From positions 111,584 through 175,583 of the forward strand of contig VSDK01001250.1 of NCBI GenBank assembly GCA_009767595.1: a stretch of 64,000 nt of DNA. Reading direction: 5' to 3'. The position numbers were made by a program, and so were the translations under genes. A model generated the notes under the pieces. The model did no database searches and was not told the origin of the DNA. It saw nothing but the letters and a program-made list of their open reading frames with translations. Of this stretch, positions 26,041-39,267 are shown piece after piece (within the stretch, counting starts at the first letter, position 1; each line of letters begins with the position of its first letter). The DNA comes from Symbiodinium kawagutii. Taxonomy: Eukaryota > Sar > Dinophyceae > Suessiales > Symbiodiniaceae.

Positions 26041-27591
26041 GGCGTCGCTGCTGATGCTATTGCTTTTTTGTTGTGCTGTTGTTCATGCTGCTGTTGTTGG
26101 TTGTGGTGGCAGTGGTGCTTGTGGCAGAGGTGGCTGTGGTCACTGTGGTTGATGTGGCTGAAGTAGTTGATTGATGTGGTTGATGAATGTTGGTCTATTT
26201 TGATGTGTGTGTGTTGTTGTTATTGTCGTTAGTAGTGCTTTGAGCTAGTTTCATCGTGTTGTTCTTTCTGGGAACAGGTGGCCCCAAAATCCGTGCAAGT
26301 GCATGATTCCAGAGGTGGATTCGGGGGCCATTGCGTCCAGCCAACTAATGAATGATACATGGAGACCATACTCGGCCACCAGATCCATTCACCCAGTACC
26401 ATTGTGCATGGCACGAGGCGACGGCTGGTGCGCATTGATGGGAATGTCGATGTGATGCAGCAACCCGGCCGAACGAGACCGGCAGACGCATCACAGTCAT
26501 GCAGGATGAATAAGAATCACCGACAGCCAATACGTAGGATGGTTTGCAAATGGTTTGCCACTAACAGCCAATGCATAACGTGATCATGGTTGACAAATGG
26601 TGGTCAGCACATGGTGGGGTCACAACAGGTATGTTGAGGCGAAAACCGATGACCAGATAAACTGCTAAGGGCCGAGCAGCTGATCATAGATGGTTACTGT
26701 TGAGTATGAACCGACCAGGCGCAAGAATGGGGTTGTGAATCAGAGGTGAAGATGCAGCATGGTAATGGCCAATTATTTTGACTGACTGTTGGGGGGTTGG
26801 TCGTGTTGGGGAATCAGCTTTAATCATGGTCACTTATTTGTATAACTTGTCATCATTTAGGGGCTTGAAGGCGATGCAGAGAGAGAGAGAGAGATAGATC
26901 ATCATATTGGCACGGCAGCCATCAACATCTCAAGCAATAGATGATTGAAAGTACAAGCCAATAATTTATTTCAAGAAGCAATCAGTCAGCATTTGATTGG
27001 TTGATACTGCAGGCCGTTTGCCAGAATTCATCAACCCTTTTTGTTGTAAAAATCGGGTACTTACTAATCGATGTGATATGCATGTGGGATTCAACAGTTG
27101 CGAGGGTTGACGCAAGGATTGCTGGGGTTATTTTTTTTTGGCTTTGGATCATTTCGTTGCAAAGTTGGAGGGTAGGATAAGCCTGGATTATACATAATTA
27201 TGTGGGGGTCTTGACCAACCAGCGTTCACGATTGCTGAATCAGGTGGGGGCCGATGAATATGGCAGAATGCTCTGACAGCAGCCAAGAACAGCAAACGAC
27301 AAATGTTCAGCAACCAACTGGTCAGATAGTGCACCCTTTCGATTGGCTGATAAAAAAGCAAATGGAAGGTACATAACGTTGGCAACAAATGGCTGAATTT
27401 GGCAAACATTGGCGGTCCCCAAAGCATTGCTAGAAGCTATCATACAACTACCGTAATTGCTGATCCATAGCTACCATCAGTATCAGTGTGTTTTGGTTAC
27501 CATTCGAAGCCATGGTGTCAGTGGTTACCGGCTACTATATCATCACAACCATTAGATGGTCTTGGCTATGAACTAGGTTTATTGCATTTTA

Positions 27592-27768
27592 TTACCAGGT
27601 GGGACCCCCTAATTAGCTAAGTTGGTTAGGAAGCCGCCTAGCTTTGCTGATATCCACCAGAACTGAGTAGTTAGCCTGGTCCTAAGCCAAGTTAGCTGAC
27701 TGGGGAGCCCCACTTTCTAGCAGTTTTATTCACCAACTTGTAACCAGGGGCCGCCCATTATGTACCAG
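27592..27768. repeat. introner-like inverted-repeat element, copy D
   Basis: Starts TTACCAGGTGGGACCCCCTA and ends GGGGCCGCCCATTATGTACC followed by AG. Internal AGCTAAGTTGGTT and CACCAACTTGTAACC match the other copies. TACCAG occurs at both edges, as expected for a duplicated target in which one copy gives the AG|GT donor and the other the CAG acceptor. The predicted intron is 27599-27768, and the next base opens a good reading frame. It is longer than the other copies and has a middle insertion. Confidence 0.6.
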
Positions 27769-27906
27769 CTGACCATCTTCATCAAGGGTGGCCTCCCGAG
27801 GAAGTACTTCACAGGATTCGGCAAGGGCTTGCAGGAGCTGGTTGCGTCCGTCGCGGGACTTCCGCTGATTTCATCGAAGCTGCCTGACTATATCAGTCCC
27901 CTTTAG
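27769..27906 (+). CDS. possible host exon after an introner-like element
   Basis: The frame opens directly at the predicted acceptor of the preceding element. It reads LTIFIKGGLPRKYFTGFGKG, then LQELVASVAGLPLISSKL, to a TAG at 27904-27906. This is balanced, non-repetitive protein-like sequence with GC-rich third positions, unlike its surroundings. No family is recognised. The upstream partner exon was not found with confidence. An in-frame ATG at 27760 lies inside the repeat element. Confidence 0.35.
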   Translation: MTIFIKGGLPRKYFTGFGKGLQELVASVAGLPLISSKLPDYISPL

Positions 27907-28401
27907 CACCCCCTAGTGCGTGCTCACCTGGCAATGCGACATCACGCATTCAAGTTTGGCTTCCCAGGTTTTCCGGATAGAAAATGGTCGATAATCCCTT
28001 TCCCACTTTGTAACTGGTGACGTTCACCATGGTTGTGGAGGTTACTTCACCCACCTTGCACGCTTATACCCCACTATTGCTCCATTATCTCAGGGCACTG
28101 GGCTCCCAAAGGGACAGCAGCTATTGCTGCATCCCCAGTAGTTCCCTGCCAATCTTGTTACCCCTTTTGTTGCCTTGGAGATGGAATTATGGTGACGGCT
28201 AATACTATTCATAGGGGTTGAAATCACCAACCCATCAGTTTATGATCACTATTAACCATTATGATTAAATTATGATCATTACTAACCATTAGTAGCCATT
28301 ACGAACCATTTATGATCATTATTAACCATTATAATCATATTATAGCAGCCATTACTAACCATTCTTAAGCACAAGTAGCCATGACCATTCACCGCCCCCA
28401 G

Positions 28402-28510
28402 GACACCACGAGGTGCGTCTCGCAGGGCGAGCCCCTGCGCACGCCGCGCCCCACGCCGCCGAGACCGCAGTCCGCCACGGCTGCAGCGACAGGCGACGGG
28501 AAGGGCGACG
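28402..28510 (+). CDS. possible host exon, Pro/Arg-rich
   Basis: A 109-bp, strikingly GC-rich island in AT-rich repeat DNA. It has CCCCCAG at its left edge and G|GTGAAGG at its right edge, i.e. consensus acceptor and donor. The frame reads DTTRCVSQGEPLRTPRPTPP and continues Pro/Ala/Gly-rich. The sharp composition change and both splice signals support an exon. The protein is low complexity and no function can be given. Confidence 0.35.
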
Positions 28511-29553
28511 GTGAAGGCAGTGGTCACTGCTGGTGTTGGCCGGTTGCTAAGCATGGCTAGTAGTGATGGACTGATGATGATTGATGGTGATTAAGTGATG
28601 GCAATGGTGATTAGCTGCTAATTCATCATGCAGTGGTGATTAGCCGCTAACTCATCATAGGGATGACAAAACTATCATTTTTATAGGTTATGACCCGTAT
28701 TCTAGAGGGTAAAAACTTACCTTTTTCATGGGTTTTGGGGGCCAATGGTAATGGGAATGTAATTGAGTGATGGATTGATGGTGATTAAGTGATGGGCTAA
28801 TGGTGATTAAGTGATGGGCCAATGGTGATTGAGTGCTGTGTGTTAATGGAATTGATTGCTAGTTGATGGTGAATTGATGGTGAGCCAAGAGGTACTGACG
28901 TATGCTGCTTGCAAACGGATGGTGAGTTGAAGTCTAATTGATGGTTATTCGCTGGTTATTTCATGGTGAATCAGTGAATCATTAAGCAGCTAATTAATAT
29001 GTTGAGACTCATAGAGTATATAGTTTTTTGTCAGTCATCAAATCTACTTGGTAATGACCAGCCTTGTTTGATGGTAAGGCATCACAAGATATCACAAGGT
29101 TTTTTCGGCAATACTGATGGCTGTATATGTATATACTATATACACATATTTTCATATGGTTTTATACTGATGATCCGTATTTGTGATTGACTAGGGCAAC
29201 TACCACTCAACAAAATAGATAAATGTTTCTTATTTGTTGGGGAGTGCCACAGCATGGTTGATCGAGGATTAATTGCCAATAGTCGTTCAGATTGGTTGTG
29301 GTGAATCTATTGATTTGCCACGGTTAAACAGCGGCTTAAAATGGTTCTATGACCGACGGTGACTAATGGTACACTGAACATTGGCTAGTAGTAGCAGGCG
29401 CCGTAGGAGCGACTCCAACCAGTACTGACCGGCTATAACCGGCGATGGCTAAGGAATGCCCTTTTTTTCGCGTGAGGTTTTTGGTCAGCAGATGCTAAAA
29501 TTGATCGGTGCCCTGACAGTTGTTCAATTTCCAGGGCATCGAGCAAAACCTGG

Positions 29554-29649
29554 CTGGTTGTTTGAAACATGTTTTTTTTTCCCAAGTAATTGCTAACAAA
29601 TTGTTGGTTGACTAATATGTTTTTTAGGGGTGGTTCAACCACCAACCAG
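29554..29649. repeat. short inverted-repeat element (CTGGTTGG family), copy 3
   Basis: Starts CTGGTTGTTTGAAAC and ends GGTTCAACCACCAACCAG, with interior TTGGTTGACTAATATG and TTTTTAGGGGTGG as in copy 1. AAAA occurs just outside both ends if the left boundary is placed 5 bp upstream. Confidence 0.6.
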
Positions 29650-31056
29650 AAAAGCTAAGAAAATGATCTCACTGTCCATTTGGTGACCTTTCCCTTGGAA
29701 AGAGCTGACTAATCCCTTCCCCTGATGTTAAGCCCCTCACAATGGCCGATGAGAGAATATTGGTCATCAGCTCCTGGAAAATCCAACCGGTGAGTCAAGA
29801 CATGGGATATTTTAGTCATTCAGGGTACATTGGCTCATTGGCAGCAGGGGACAAAAAGACAACATGTAACATAAATGTGATCAGTGACTGACAGTGACAG
29901 GTGTGCGACAGCAGTATTCAGAAGGAAAAATCAATGGTATCCTGTCTAGACAGGCTCTCGCAATCATTAGTTTTAAATGTCATCGAAAAAGGGGTTTGCA
30001 GGGGTCAGGGGGCCTCCTAAGCCCGAACTACAAACATTTGTTGAAGAACGTGACAAGCGTGATGACTATCGGAAGTGCATCCAAAGCAATGGTCAAGAAA
30101 CTAAGGGCTAGACTTCAAATATCCGACCATATGAGACCAGCGCCTATGACAATATGTTTGGCTGGTTGCAATGTCACAGAGATGTTTTTTTGTGAACGCA
30201 ATTACCTTGCACAGGTTTGGGCTTGTTTGTGCGACATCCCTTCCCCTCGACATCGAACCTAAAAGCCCCGCACTTCAACCAGCCCTGGAAATGGTCGTCC
30301 ACTAAGGCCATCTAAGGCCATAATCACGAAATTGCCGTGAATCCAATGGGGCGATCAACGGCCAGCACAGCAGCATAGCAGATAGTGACAATGACTCAGA
30401 TACTTGGCATACTACATTTATGACCTACATGCCTGTTTGGTTACTGTGATCATTTTCCAGCTCCTTATCCATTGTTGACCACCCTTATTTTTATATAGAT
30501 AGGACGCAAAATCCCAGAAAATATTGCCAGAGCCGGTGGGGCCAGCGTCTCAAGGACGAGAACCTTGGATCTCTGACGGGGATGTATTGTTATCAAATTG
30601 TTATCGTTATTGGTTTTCATTCTCAGAATTGATTCTTAAGAATCGTAAGTACAAGAAAACAGTAATACACACAATCAACTTAAGCTGTCGTAAAATTTTG
30701 TCATTACCAATCAAAATCACTTCCTTTTGCTCATGCGAGAACTAGTCAATCATTGTGAAGCATTGTTATTGAACATGATTGTTGGTTATGGCTGGTCTTA
30801 ACCTACCAACATGGCTGGGCTATACCTGAGTGAACCATGATTAATCCGTATTAGCCAGGATTGACCTGTAGTGAGAATTCAAGAAGAATATGAGTTAACC
30901 ATTCAATAACCATTGAATTTTGTCATTGCATAACCATTACTTCAACCTGATCAATTATTAACTGATAACTGGCTGATGATTCGGATGGAGCTGCTTCGAA
31001 CCAGGGCGTATCCCGTTTCCCTTTGAAGGGGGGGCCAGGCCAGGAGCAGCCCCCAG

Positions 31057-31190
31057 GAGTGGCCATTCACCAACTGGTAAAGACTTCAACAGCTATGATC
31101 GCTGACAGCCAAGCCGACTCGCGACACTACCCGCCTGCGGTGAAAGCCGCGTTCAGGTCTGCCAACCTTGTGCGGCTCTGGGTCTCCCAG
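31057..31190 (+). CDS. possible host exon
   Basis: A 134-bp island bounded by CCCCCAG (acceptor-like, ending 31056) and TCTCCCAG|GTGCGC (donor-like). The frame includes GVAIHQLVKTSTAMIADSQA and PAVKAAFRSANLVRLWVSQ, a balanced helical-looking sequence with no stop. No domain is recognised. The flanks are ATGGTT/TGATTGATATGG low-complexity DNA, which makes the island stand out. Confidence 0.38.
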
Positions 31191-32180
31191 GTGCGCGCTG
31201 GATGGTTGGGCGCCAGGGATGGGCCGTGCCACCATGGTTCGGTGGTGAATTGAGGGTTTGATCAATGGTTGATTGATATGGTTGATTGATATGGTTGATG
31301 ACTGGTGGTATTTTGTTTTCAATTAAAGGCTAAAAATGATGTCTACTATAATGTTTAGCTCATGGCTGGATAGTGGTTGCATTTGTCACATTGATGATGG
31401 CTGATTTAGATCCTTTTAGAATGACCGCTTCTTATGATTGCTGCTGATGTTGATGATGATGTTTTTTTTTTTTTTTGCCATGGTTATCCAATGCGACTTA
31501 GCTGCAACTAGCTGGAATGGCCATTACTGGTGACAGCCCCAGCGTGCCTAGCAAAGCACACTTGCTTGTGTGCGGGTGAGTTAGACTGGTGACCCCTGGG
31601 TTTGACATGTTGTTTCAGTGCATTGGGATGCCCCAAATCTCCATGGATTTCGATCGATCAGAGCTTTGGGAACTTGTACCACCCGGTGAGGCACCAACTA
31701 AGAAAGATGTTCCAGAGGAAGCACTCATGTGCACGCATCATCACTTGCCATGGTTATGAAAAAGCCGTTAGCCACTACAAGCCAACAAAAATTTGGCCAA
31801 GCAACCATAAATGGATGAACCTCCCGGAAGGCGATAGAGAGAGAGAGAGAGAGCCGTACATGATATCAACATATATTAACTAACCATTTACCAGTGGTTA
31901 TAACTCATGTTATAACCATGAACCACTAAGAGAAGTCAACCACCACCTGGGTCAACCACCACCTGGTTCCCCTTAGCCATGACCTTGGATGGTTCGGTGC
32001 CACCCTGGCCATGGCCTCATGTGGTGCCACCGTGCTGCAGGCGCACTCGCCCTTGGAGTTCCAAGGAGTTTCGTAGCCGCGAAGAAGTGCTGAGCCCATG
32101 AGGCGGCGGCGGTGGATGGGCGTGGATGGGTTGGTTGGCTCGGGGTGGGTCAGGTTGGTTGGTGGAAGTTGGGACAGGTT

Positions 32181-32285
32181 GGTTGGTTAAGGTTGCTTAA
32201 GGATGGTTAAGGTTGCTTAAGGATGGTCAAGGTTGCTTGGTGAAAGTTGGTTCAGTTTGGTTGGTGAAAGTTGGTTCAGGTTGGT
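32181..32285. repeat. 20-bp and 24-bp tandem repeats
   Basis: A 20-bp unit beginning GGTTAAGGTTGCTTAAGG is repeated about 2.7 times and passes into a 24-bp unit (GGTGAAAGTTGGTTCAG) repeated twice. The flanking DNA is made of related GGTTGG words. Confidence 0.8.
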
Positions 32286-32439
32286 GTTTGACAGATCGTG
32301 GTGGTCGGTGATGATCGCTTTGGCCATCCCGTAGCCAATCAAAAACACAAATGAAACAGATCAGGTTAAACTTGTGACCAGCAAGTGTCTCAAATATAGG
32401 GATCTCAGATTATCACTAGTGACCGATGCTGTGCGATGA

Positions 32440-32597
32440 GTGGCAGCGGGCAGAGCCGGGGCATTTGACCCTTGGGATCTACGGGGCATCACGTCCTACC
32501 ATGACGCTGCCATCCGTGTAGAGGTACCCATTGGGGGCTACACCACTGGAGTCATGATCGACGTCGCCCAGCCTTCCATTTTCACCAACAGAAACAG
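32440..32597 (+). CDS. possible host exon
   Basis: The open frame reads RAGAFDPWDLRGITSYHDAA, then VEVPIGGYTTGVMIDVAQPS, and ends at AAACAG|GTGGCT, a donor-like site. It is GC-rich with normal residue composition. No family is recognised. The 5' edge is unclear: a stop lies at 32437-32439 and an acceptor-like GGGCAG ends at 32452. Confidence 0.35.
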
Positions 32598-35500
32598 GTG
32601 GCTTGCTGGTCTCATTTGGTAAGTTTGGTGCCGCTTGGTTAGGGTTGTTTGGTTGAGGTTGAAATTACTGACTTGCTGGTATCAACTCAAATTCAAGTGG
32701 CTTCAATCATGTTCAATCGATATTGTATAAATGATATTGATCCATAGGTCTCCCATAGCTGATTTTGCAGCACCCAGACCTTCAGTGTTTTGTGTCTTCT
32801 AACTGGTTTATATAGCCGCGAGTTCACCGGTGGTTGATCTCTACCTGGGGGTTCGTCTCCGGGTAGTGGAGTACCCCCTCAGCTTTCCAGCCTCTCAAGG
32901 CTCCAGAGCAAACCTGACCTGCGCAGCGAGACGCACATGGGATCAGGTGCACACTGAGGGGGCGCAGGTGGCACGGCACGTTGGTGAAGAAGCGCAGCAC
33001 ACAATTTCACACAAAGACGGGTGCAGATAGCACCTTTCAAAAGCTTTCATATATATTTATATGTGTATATATATATATATATATACACATGTATCAAATA
33101 TCTTGATATGTACACATTTATTTATGCATATGTTCCCTTTGCACAGCTCCACATAGGCAACCTGTCATGAAAACAACCTTTTGGTTCTGGTCGATGACCC
33201 TGAGCCACTAGTTGAACGAACAGCCATTTAAGGCCTCCTGGTACCATCTGTGTTTGGGTCAAGGGCCCTTCTACCCCTGGTGAGAAACCCATCAAGGACC
33301 AGAATTGTCGACCTGTCGGGTTGTTTCCCGACCCGTTTGTTACCATTTGTTGGCTGCGTAATTAGTATTGACCCATGGTCAAAAGGCCAAGAGCGAAACA
33401 GTTGGCAGATTCTTGTCGGTTTTTTGGTTCATTAGTTGATGATCAGTGATCGGGTGCATTTCATCATAGAAGATGCAACTATTCTTGGCGGCCCGTTGCT
33501 CACACAGTAGTCAGCAAGACTGAGATCACCAGTTGCATCCACTTCGATGAAGAAAACTCAGCAAGATCACTTCAGTCACATCCAGCTTATCATTGAATGC
33601 CCACAGGCCCTACACCTCTCGCCTGGCATTGAGTAACCAGTTACATCCACTTACCCAGGCCCATAGCCAGGTGGTGCAAGTGAGGCTGCTAGCCGTGGGA
33701 GCTGCCACATGAACCCGGAGGTCCACGGTGATCTTAACAGGTCGAGGGTATGCTGACCCGGTGGCAACGGCACGGTGGTAGTGCGGGTTGAGTTCCCCAA
33801 GAAATAGGAACTAATGGGGAACTCAGCCTGGTTCATTCGGATTTGTTCAATTTAGGGATTGCACAGGGGCTGTCATAGACTCTTTAGACCTCCTCATTGA
33901 ATCCTTGCACACTATCTAGGACTGACATTGAAGCCCAGGGAATCGCGGTTACAAAAGGATTACCCATGAAGGGTCACCCTTTCAAGTGATAACTTTGGGG
34001 AAGTCATCACTTGGGGAAAGTAATCTGCCCATTAAGGGTCACCCTTTCATTCAAGTGTTCGTCTTTGAATGATCATCAAAATTTACTTGTTAGGGAATGA
34101 TCCACTTGTTAGGGAAACCAATGCTTGTACACACACTAGGATACATACTGCAAGGATATTGTAAATTGAGAGATGGGGAGGAATAAAATTATTTGCTGAA
34201 TTGTGAGCTGGAATTACTGGTTGCCAACACTCTTCAATCTGTGGACAAAGTTGATAATCAGGTTGATAATATTATGTGATATCATTTGAACACCCTAAGA
34301 CTGTTACCAACCTCTATGAGTTCGGGTTAGCGATGTTCTTGCTGGCCATGTGTGATCTGGGCGTGGCAAAGCTCTTCCGGTGGCAGCTACCGTCCAAGAC
34401 GGTAGAGTGCTGCCACCTCCCACGTTATGTTTTTGAGCGCCGTTCAAAGATCAACCAACCCCAAGCTGCTGCAGCATGGTACAGGGCCTTATCGATGGCT
34501 TGTGCACCAAGAAGGACTTATAAAACTCTCGTAAGCCAATCAACCATCGCTTAAGCATGATCCAGTACCATCGACAAGCCATCCATGAACTTACCAACCT
34601 ACAAATGCAGAACCACTGGGGTGTGGTTGTCCATCCGTAAAACGTAGCAGCGCAGTCACTCTGCAAATCCGCTCACGTCTCCTTGTGGAGAGGCTGCAAC
34701 GATTGCTTTCCGTTTCCCCACTGTGGGAGGTCTAGCTGTCAATGAACCCACCATGCTTGATGGTACACCAGCATGATGCTTGATGGTTTGATTATGTTTG
34801 ATTGTTGCACCAGCTATTGATGGGCACATTGGATTTGTTTTGCAGTATGGATCTCCTATTATCACCATGTTGATTCCAAGTTGTGTTGCTATCTGAAGCT
34901 GAAGTCGGCATTGAATGACTTACCTTGAGAAATGCGGATTGTCCTCGAGACACGTGCCAAATGTGTCAAATCGATGGTACCTGGCCCCCAAAAAAATGAC
35001 AGCCTTGAAAAACTCAGAGTGTCCCTACTTGCTGCATTTTTCTGTCCCTGAAGGTGTTTGAACAGATTCACGCATGTTGGCATGGTTGATCAGATGTTGA
35101 CCATGCTTTTCCGAACGTGCTCAAGTCCGCAATGCAGAGAATGCGAGTGACTGCAAGTCAACGCACATAGAAGATTCCTGCCAGATAGTTCGCAGAAAGT
35201 CTTTAGGTGCACGTAGCATGCTGATGAACATGGGTCAAAATATGCCGAAATGTTTTTAGCACATTCCCTCATGCTGGTGACCAGCATTTTCTATGGAAAT
35301 CCATTCTGAACCTCAATAGTTCGTACACTGTGACAATTATGACTTTCAGATCATCCTTTTTGGGTGTAGAGCCGCCGATTTTGACCCATGACCCCCTGAT
35401 GTCTAGCTGCCCTGCCTGTTTTTGGGCCACAAGATTTGCTAGAGATGCAATGCTCCAGTTAGAGCATGCTGAAACTGCAGAGATCTTAAAAGTTGCTGGA

Positions 35501-36238
35501 GCAGTAGCCGGTGATTGTGCTTCGAACGTGGCAACTTGCCATCAAGAACGGGTTGGGGATGGTTGAGGTATGGCATGTAAAGCTACATGCCGCCAATGGT
35601 ATTTAAAAACAATGGTTCACGTTTGTTTGGTTGAAGGTATTGCCAACCTTGATTCGGGATGATCGACGATACAACACAGCTGGGTGGGTCCGCTTTTCAC
35701 CTTGTTTGGTTGCTTATGACTGCTTCAGCAATGGGGGTTTGAAACTCGTTTTTGTTGTGCTGGTTTTGGTTCATTGTTACCTTGCTCAAATCCTATATGT
35801 GTTTTATAGTTGCCCGCTTTTTGAGCTAGATTATCGGCAAAAGTTGGCTACCACAAGTAGTTGTTGACTACTGTGGCCCTTGGGCGGCGACCAAGTGCAT
35901 GCGTTTGTGTCTGTGTGTCACGTTCTTCCCGGATGTGCCAGTACCTTTCAGCAGAAAGCATTTTTTACAAGAAATTACCCAAGCAAAAGTTTGGGGTCGT
36001 TCACGTTTAGCAGCTTAGGTGCGTACACGTGCATGCACGTTATGAAGTGAATGTTCTCATTTGTTTCAATTCGCTGCAAGCTAACATCTCTCTTCCCATG
36101 CTTCTTCTATGTGTTTTGCTCTCACCGCTTTTGTTTACAACACGTGTGTTGCTTCATGCTTGTGATGGTTTCTGAAGAAATCGGTGACCGCCAGGTGACC
36201 CGCAAAAAACACACACGGAGAAACCCTGCCCACATGGG

Positions 36239-36478
36239 TTGCCAGCCAGGGATTCATATGGGATGATGACCTGCCTGGGCCCTGGGCCATGGCTTGAGAC
36301 CTGCCGCAAGATCCCACTGGGTTGGCCTTCCCTCAACGGTGGGGCGCCAGGTCCCCGTGAGCTGCTGGATTCCCTGGAGGAGAAGCTGGGGCCCCAAGCG
36401 CGGCTCCTGGCCAGCTGTGCTGAGGTGCCATGGGGGTGCCGCGCTGGCGGTGGATGCGGTGGAAGTTCAAATTGTTGA
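36239..36478 (+). CDS. possible host exon
   Basis: A GC-rich open frame encodes about 79 residues. The middle, APGPRELLDSLEEKLGPQAR followed by LLASCAEVPWG, reads like an amphipathic helix. The downstream DNA changes abruptly to T-rich sequence. GCCAGCCAG-type acceptor signals precede it. No domain is recognised, and the first in-frame codon may not be the real start. Confidence 0.28.
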   Translation: MPARDSYGMMTCLGPGPWLETCRKIPLGWPSLNGGAPGPRELLDSLEEKLGPQARLLASCAEVPWGCRAGGGCGGSSNC

Positions 36479-37318
36479 TGTTTTTTGATGTTTTTTTTTG
36501 TGGATTTGAGTGGTTGCTCCCGCTTTTTTTGGACTTGAAGTTTTGGTTTGATTCATTTTCTTGACATTCTTTTTGATTAGTCGGTTTTTTGTGTTGTTTG
36601 GTGATCCAGATGGTGAAGTGGGATGGGCCATCTATAATTGATATTTTCCTGCATCAATGACATTAAGCACCTTCTCGCAAAAAAATGACCATGGTTTGCA
36701 TGGATTGGTCGAGATCATTGGCGAATATGCAAATCTCACGCACAGATATAGATCAATGACTTCTAAACACTTGGCCAATTCTGAAGCACTGTCAAGTGAA
36801 AATGGTGTGTGAGGATCTTTGTGCAACAGATTGTTGATGTGAACGAATATGAATGATAGGCAAAAACCAAGTGCAACCATCATCGAAGCAGATTGTGAGC
36901 TCAACTCTTACTTCTTCGGGAAGTAATGGCGTGCGCAATTTGAAAGTTCCCTTTTCTTGGGAGAGGAAGTACCATTTCCAATTTGCAGGCGTAGACTTCA
37001 AGCCACGCCCCATCACCTGCGATTAATGCCAAGTCGGAGAACAAGAGGGCACTGGTCACCAAGATATTCCATTGGTATATGCGAGGAAAAGATGAAACAA
37101 CATGTAACAAGTTGTATAACATGAGCAAGCAACCAAGCATGAGGTTGATTGAGGTTGAGTCCTATTCGAAGGTTACATATTTATATATGTATATGTACAT
37201 ATGTAAATATATATATATTTATTTATTTATCTATATTGATTTTTGTATTTGTATTTTTAAATCTATATATACGCAGTATTGCTATATAACTTTTATACCA
37301 TTTTTGCTTCGCACCAGA

Positions 37319-37512
37319 GTTTGCCGAATAAGCAGGTGCTGCTGCCTGCCCTCGAGAAGCGTGGTGTGGATGTGACGCAGCTGCTGGCATTGAGCCATCG
37401 TGTGTGGTCGAAAATTGGACATCCCCAGCGGAAGTGGAATGGATGGAGGGCGGATGCATGGGACATCCCTAGGATGAATCTTCTTGTGGAGACCTCTCGT
37501 TGCGGGTTGGCA
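37319..37512 (+). CDS. possible host exon
   Basis: Bounded by CGCACCAG (acceptor-like) and TTGGCAG|GTTTGT (donor-like). The frame reads SLPNKQVLLPALEKRGVDVT, then QLLALSHRVWSKIGHPQR, and continues without a stop. GC-rich and protein-like. The family is unknown, although 'LEKRGVDVTQL' is typical helix-turn wording. It lies directly after an AT-rich microsatellite. Confidence 0.33.
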
Positions 37513-39267
37513 GGTTTGTTCTGACAACTTTCAGTGTAGTAAGTAGAATGATGACACAGCTCACGGGAAACAAACTGCACAGTACCACAGCCATTTTAGA
37601 CATCGACCAATTTTGCATAAGAAACGCCACCGGTCATGAACCTCAACGTTGCAACAAACAGATCGGCTGCACGGTAGCTATGTTTCATATCCCTATAGTT
37701 GAGCCAGTGCAAACATCCAGGATGCACCATGTTTGCCTTGCCGGAGTTCAACCATTGTATTTACCGTACAATGATGGGTCATTATGGTCAATCATCGATG
37801 GTGATTCTTCCACCGGTGCACAGTAGCGCCCTGGCCAAGAAGAATGCGAGACACATGAGTGTTGGAAGAGTTGCCATTAGTTTTGGTCTCAGATGCCGCA
37901 AGCACTTGTATGAGTGAGGACAGTCCTTGGCAGTTGTGCGTGCTAGTGGTCGTAATAATGTGCAATCATATGATGATTGGTTGGTGACTATTCGATTGAG
38001 AACCGACAAGGGTAAATAAAAGTTACAGTTGATTGTTGCTGATTTAATAGCTATAATGAAAAATAGCTATAATTACATAATTGGTGGTTAGTTGAGGTTG
38101 ATGAACTGGTTCATCCACGGATTCTTCATCGCAGTGATGTGATTACTGTATTCTGCGTTCCCATCATGGTGTCGCCCAACGATTGATGTTTCCCCAGCCA
38201 GGGACGAAAGATTTTTCCCTGATCCTAATGTGAATCCAATTCTGAGTGAGGCGAAAATCAACTCGGCGCACTGTTCATTTAAGGCTGCTCCAACTACATA
38301 TCAGTGATGCCCAAATACTTTTGTTGATGATTTTTCCCGGCAACAGTCGTTAAGCATCAACACTATCAGGGCAGCTTGAAGGGATGCCACAAGCCTCAGA
38401 TTGGTCAGCCCCCCGCAGGCGCCACAAGCGGTCAAGTTGCAAGCTGACGGCAGCCCAGCGAGAAAGATTTCATGGTCAAGGGGGTCATGCCACTTTTTTG
38501 GGGTGCATTAAATGGCTCCAGTACTGGCTGTTGGTCTGTTGGTTTGGGTAGTGTGACGGTTTGTGGCTTGATGTTTTTGTTGTGAAAAGTAGCCTTGGTG
38601 ACCCTGGTGACCATGGTGTTAGCTTCCTTGTAGCTTAGTGGGGGGGTGCACCCCTCGTGCAGTTGGAATCAGGGCTGATCATATTTTGTTTCTTGTCGCT
38701 TGGGGCTGCATTTCCCCTTGCCTCGCTGAAAATTCATCATTGTTGATTGAGCATTGGCCGGTGTACTATAGTTAACAACCACGAAGCAATTAACTGTTGG
38801 TTGAGCCATTACCGCTGATAATCATTGGTTGACATTATATATCATTGTCCAACAGAATGAAACAGTGTTAATTAATTAGTTTTAGCCAGTGTTACACAAG
38901 ATCAGCCACGATTATTTGTTAACCTCTAGTAACTTATCAATCAGTTTTCACCATCATTGGCCAGCATTAAGCATATTGCTAGCAAAACACTATGAATCAA
39001 CTTGATCAGCAGTGAATCAACTTCCCTCGACATTGTCAGCAATAATCAGCCACCATTATAAACCATTTCTAGTTGCTAGTTGCCATCAACATTCATCAAT
39101 TATTTATACACCATTCTTGACTATTTAGCATCGTTATTAGCAGAAACCAACTACCACTACTTACCACCACTAAGATGATCAACCATTATTACCACCTCCA
39201 TTACTAATAACCATTATTAGCCACCATAATGAACCACCATGATCACCCACCATTGTTGTAACCGCAG

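Larger units (their letters stand above)
22628..27591. other. host DNA rich in microsatellites
   Basis: It holds four strong microsatellites, one introner-like element and an assembly gap, each listed separately. Frames across 23001-23495 encode Cys-Leu-Phe-Val or Lys-Gln-Thr-Asn repeats and come from the tetranucleotide repeat. A short GC-rich stretch at about 24690-24780, just after an introner-like element, could be an exon (one frame reads VGLPRVSAGLVDDLREELVQ) but has no recognisable domain. Confidence 0.5.
27907..36238. other. host DNA with scattered exon-like islands
   Basis: Mostly low-complexity DNA: AACCATT and TGATGGTGATTAAG tracts at 28240-28990, a 20-bp tandem repeat at 32181-32285, a TA/TG microsatellite at about 33045-33090 and short GA runs near 31836. 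Three GC-rich islands with AG/GT edges are listed as possible exons. Other frames, such as 29894-30262 and 33122-33346, have no recognisable features. Confidence 0.5.
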
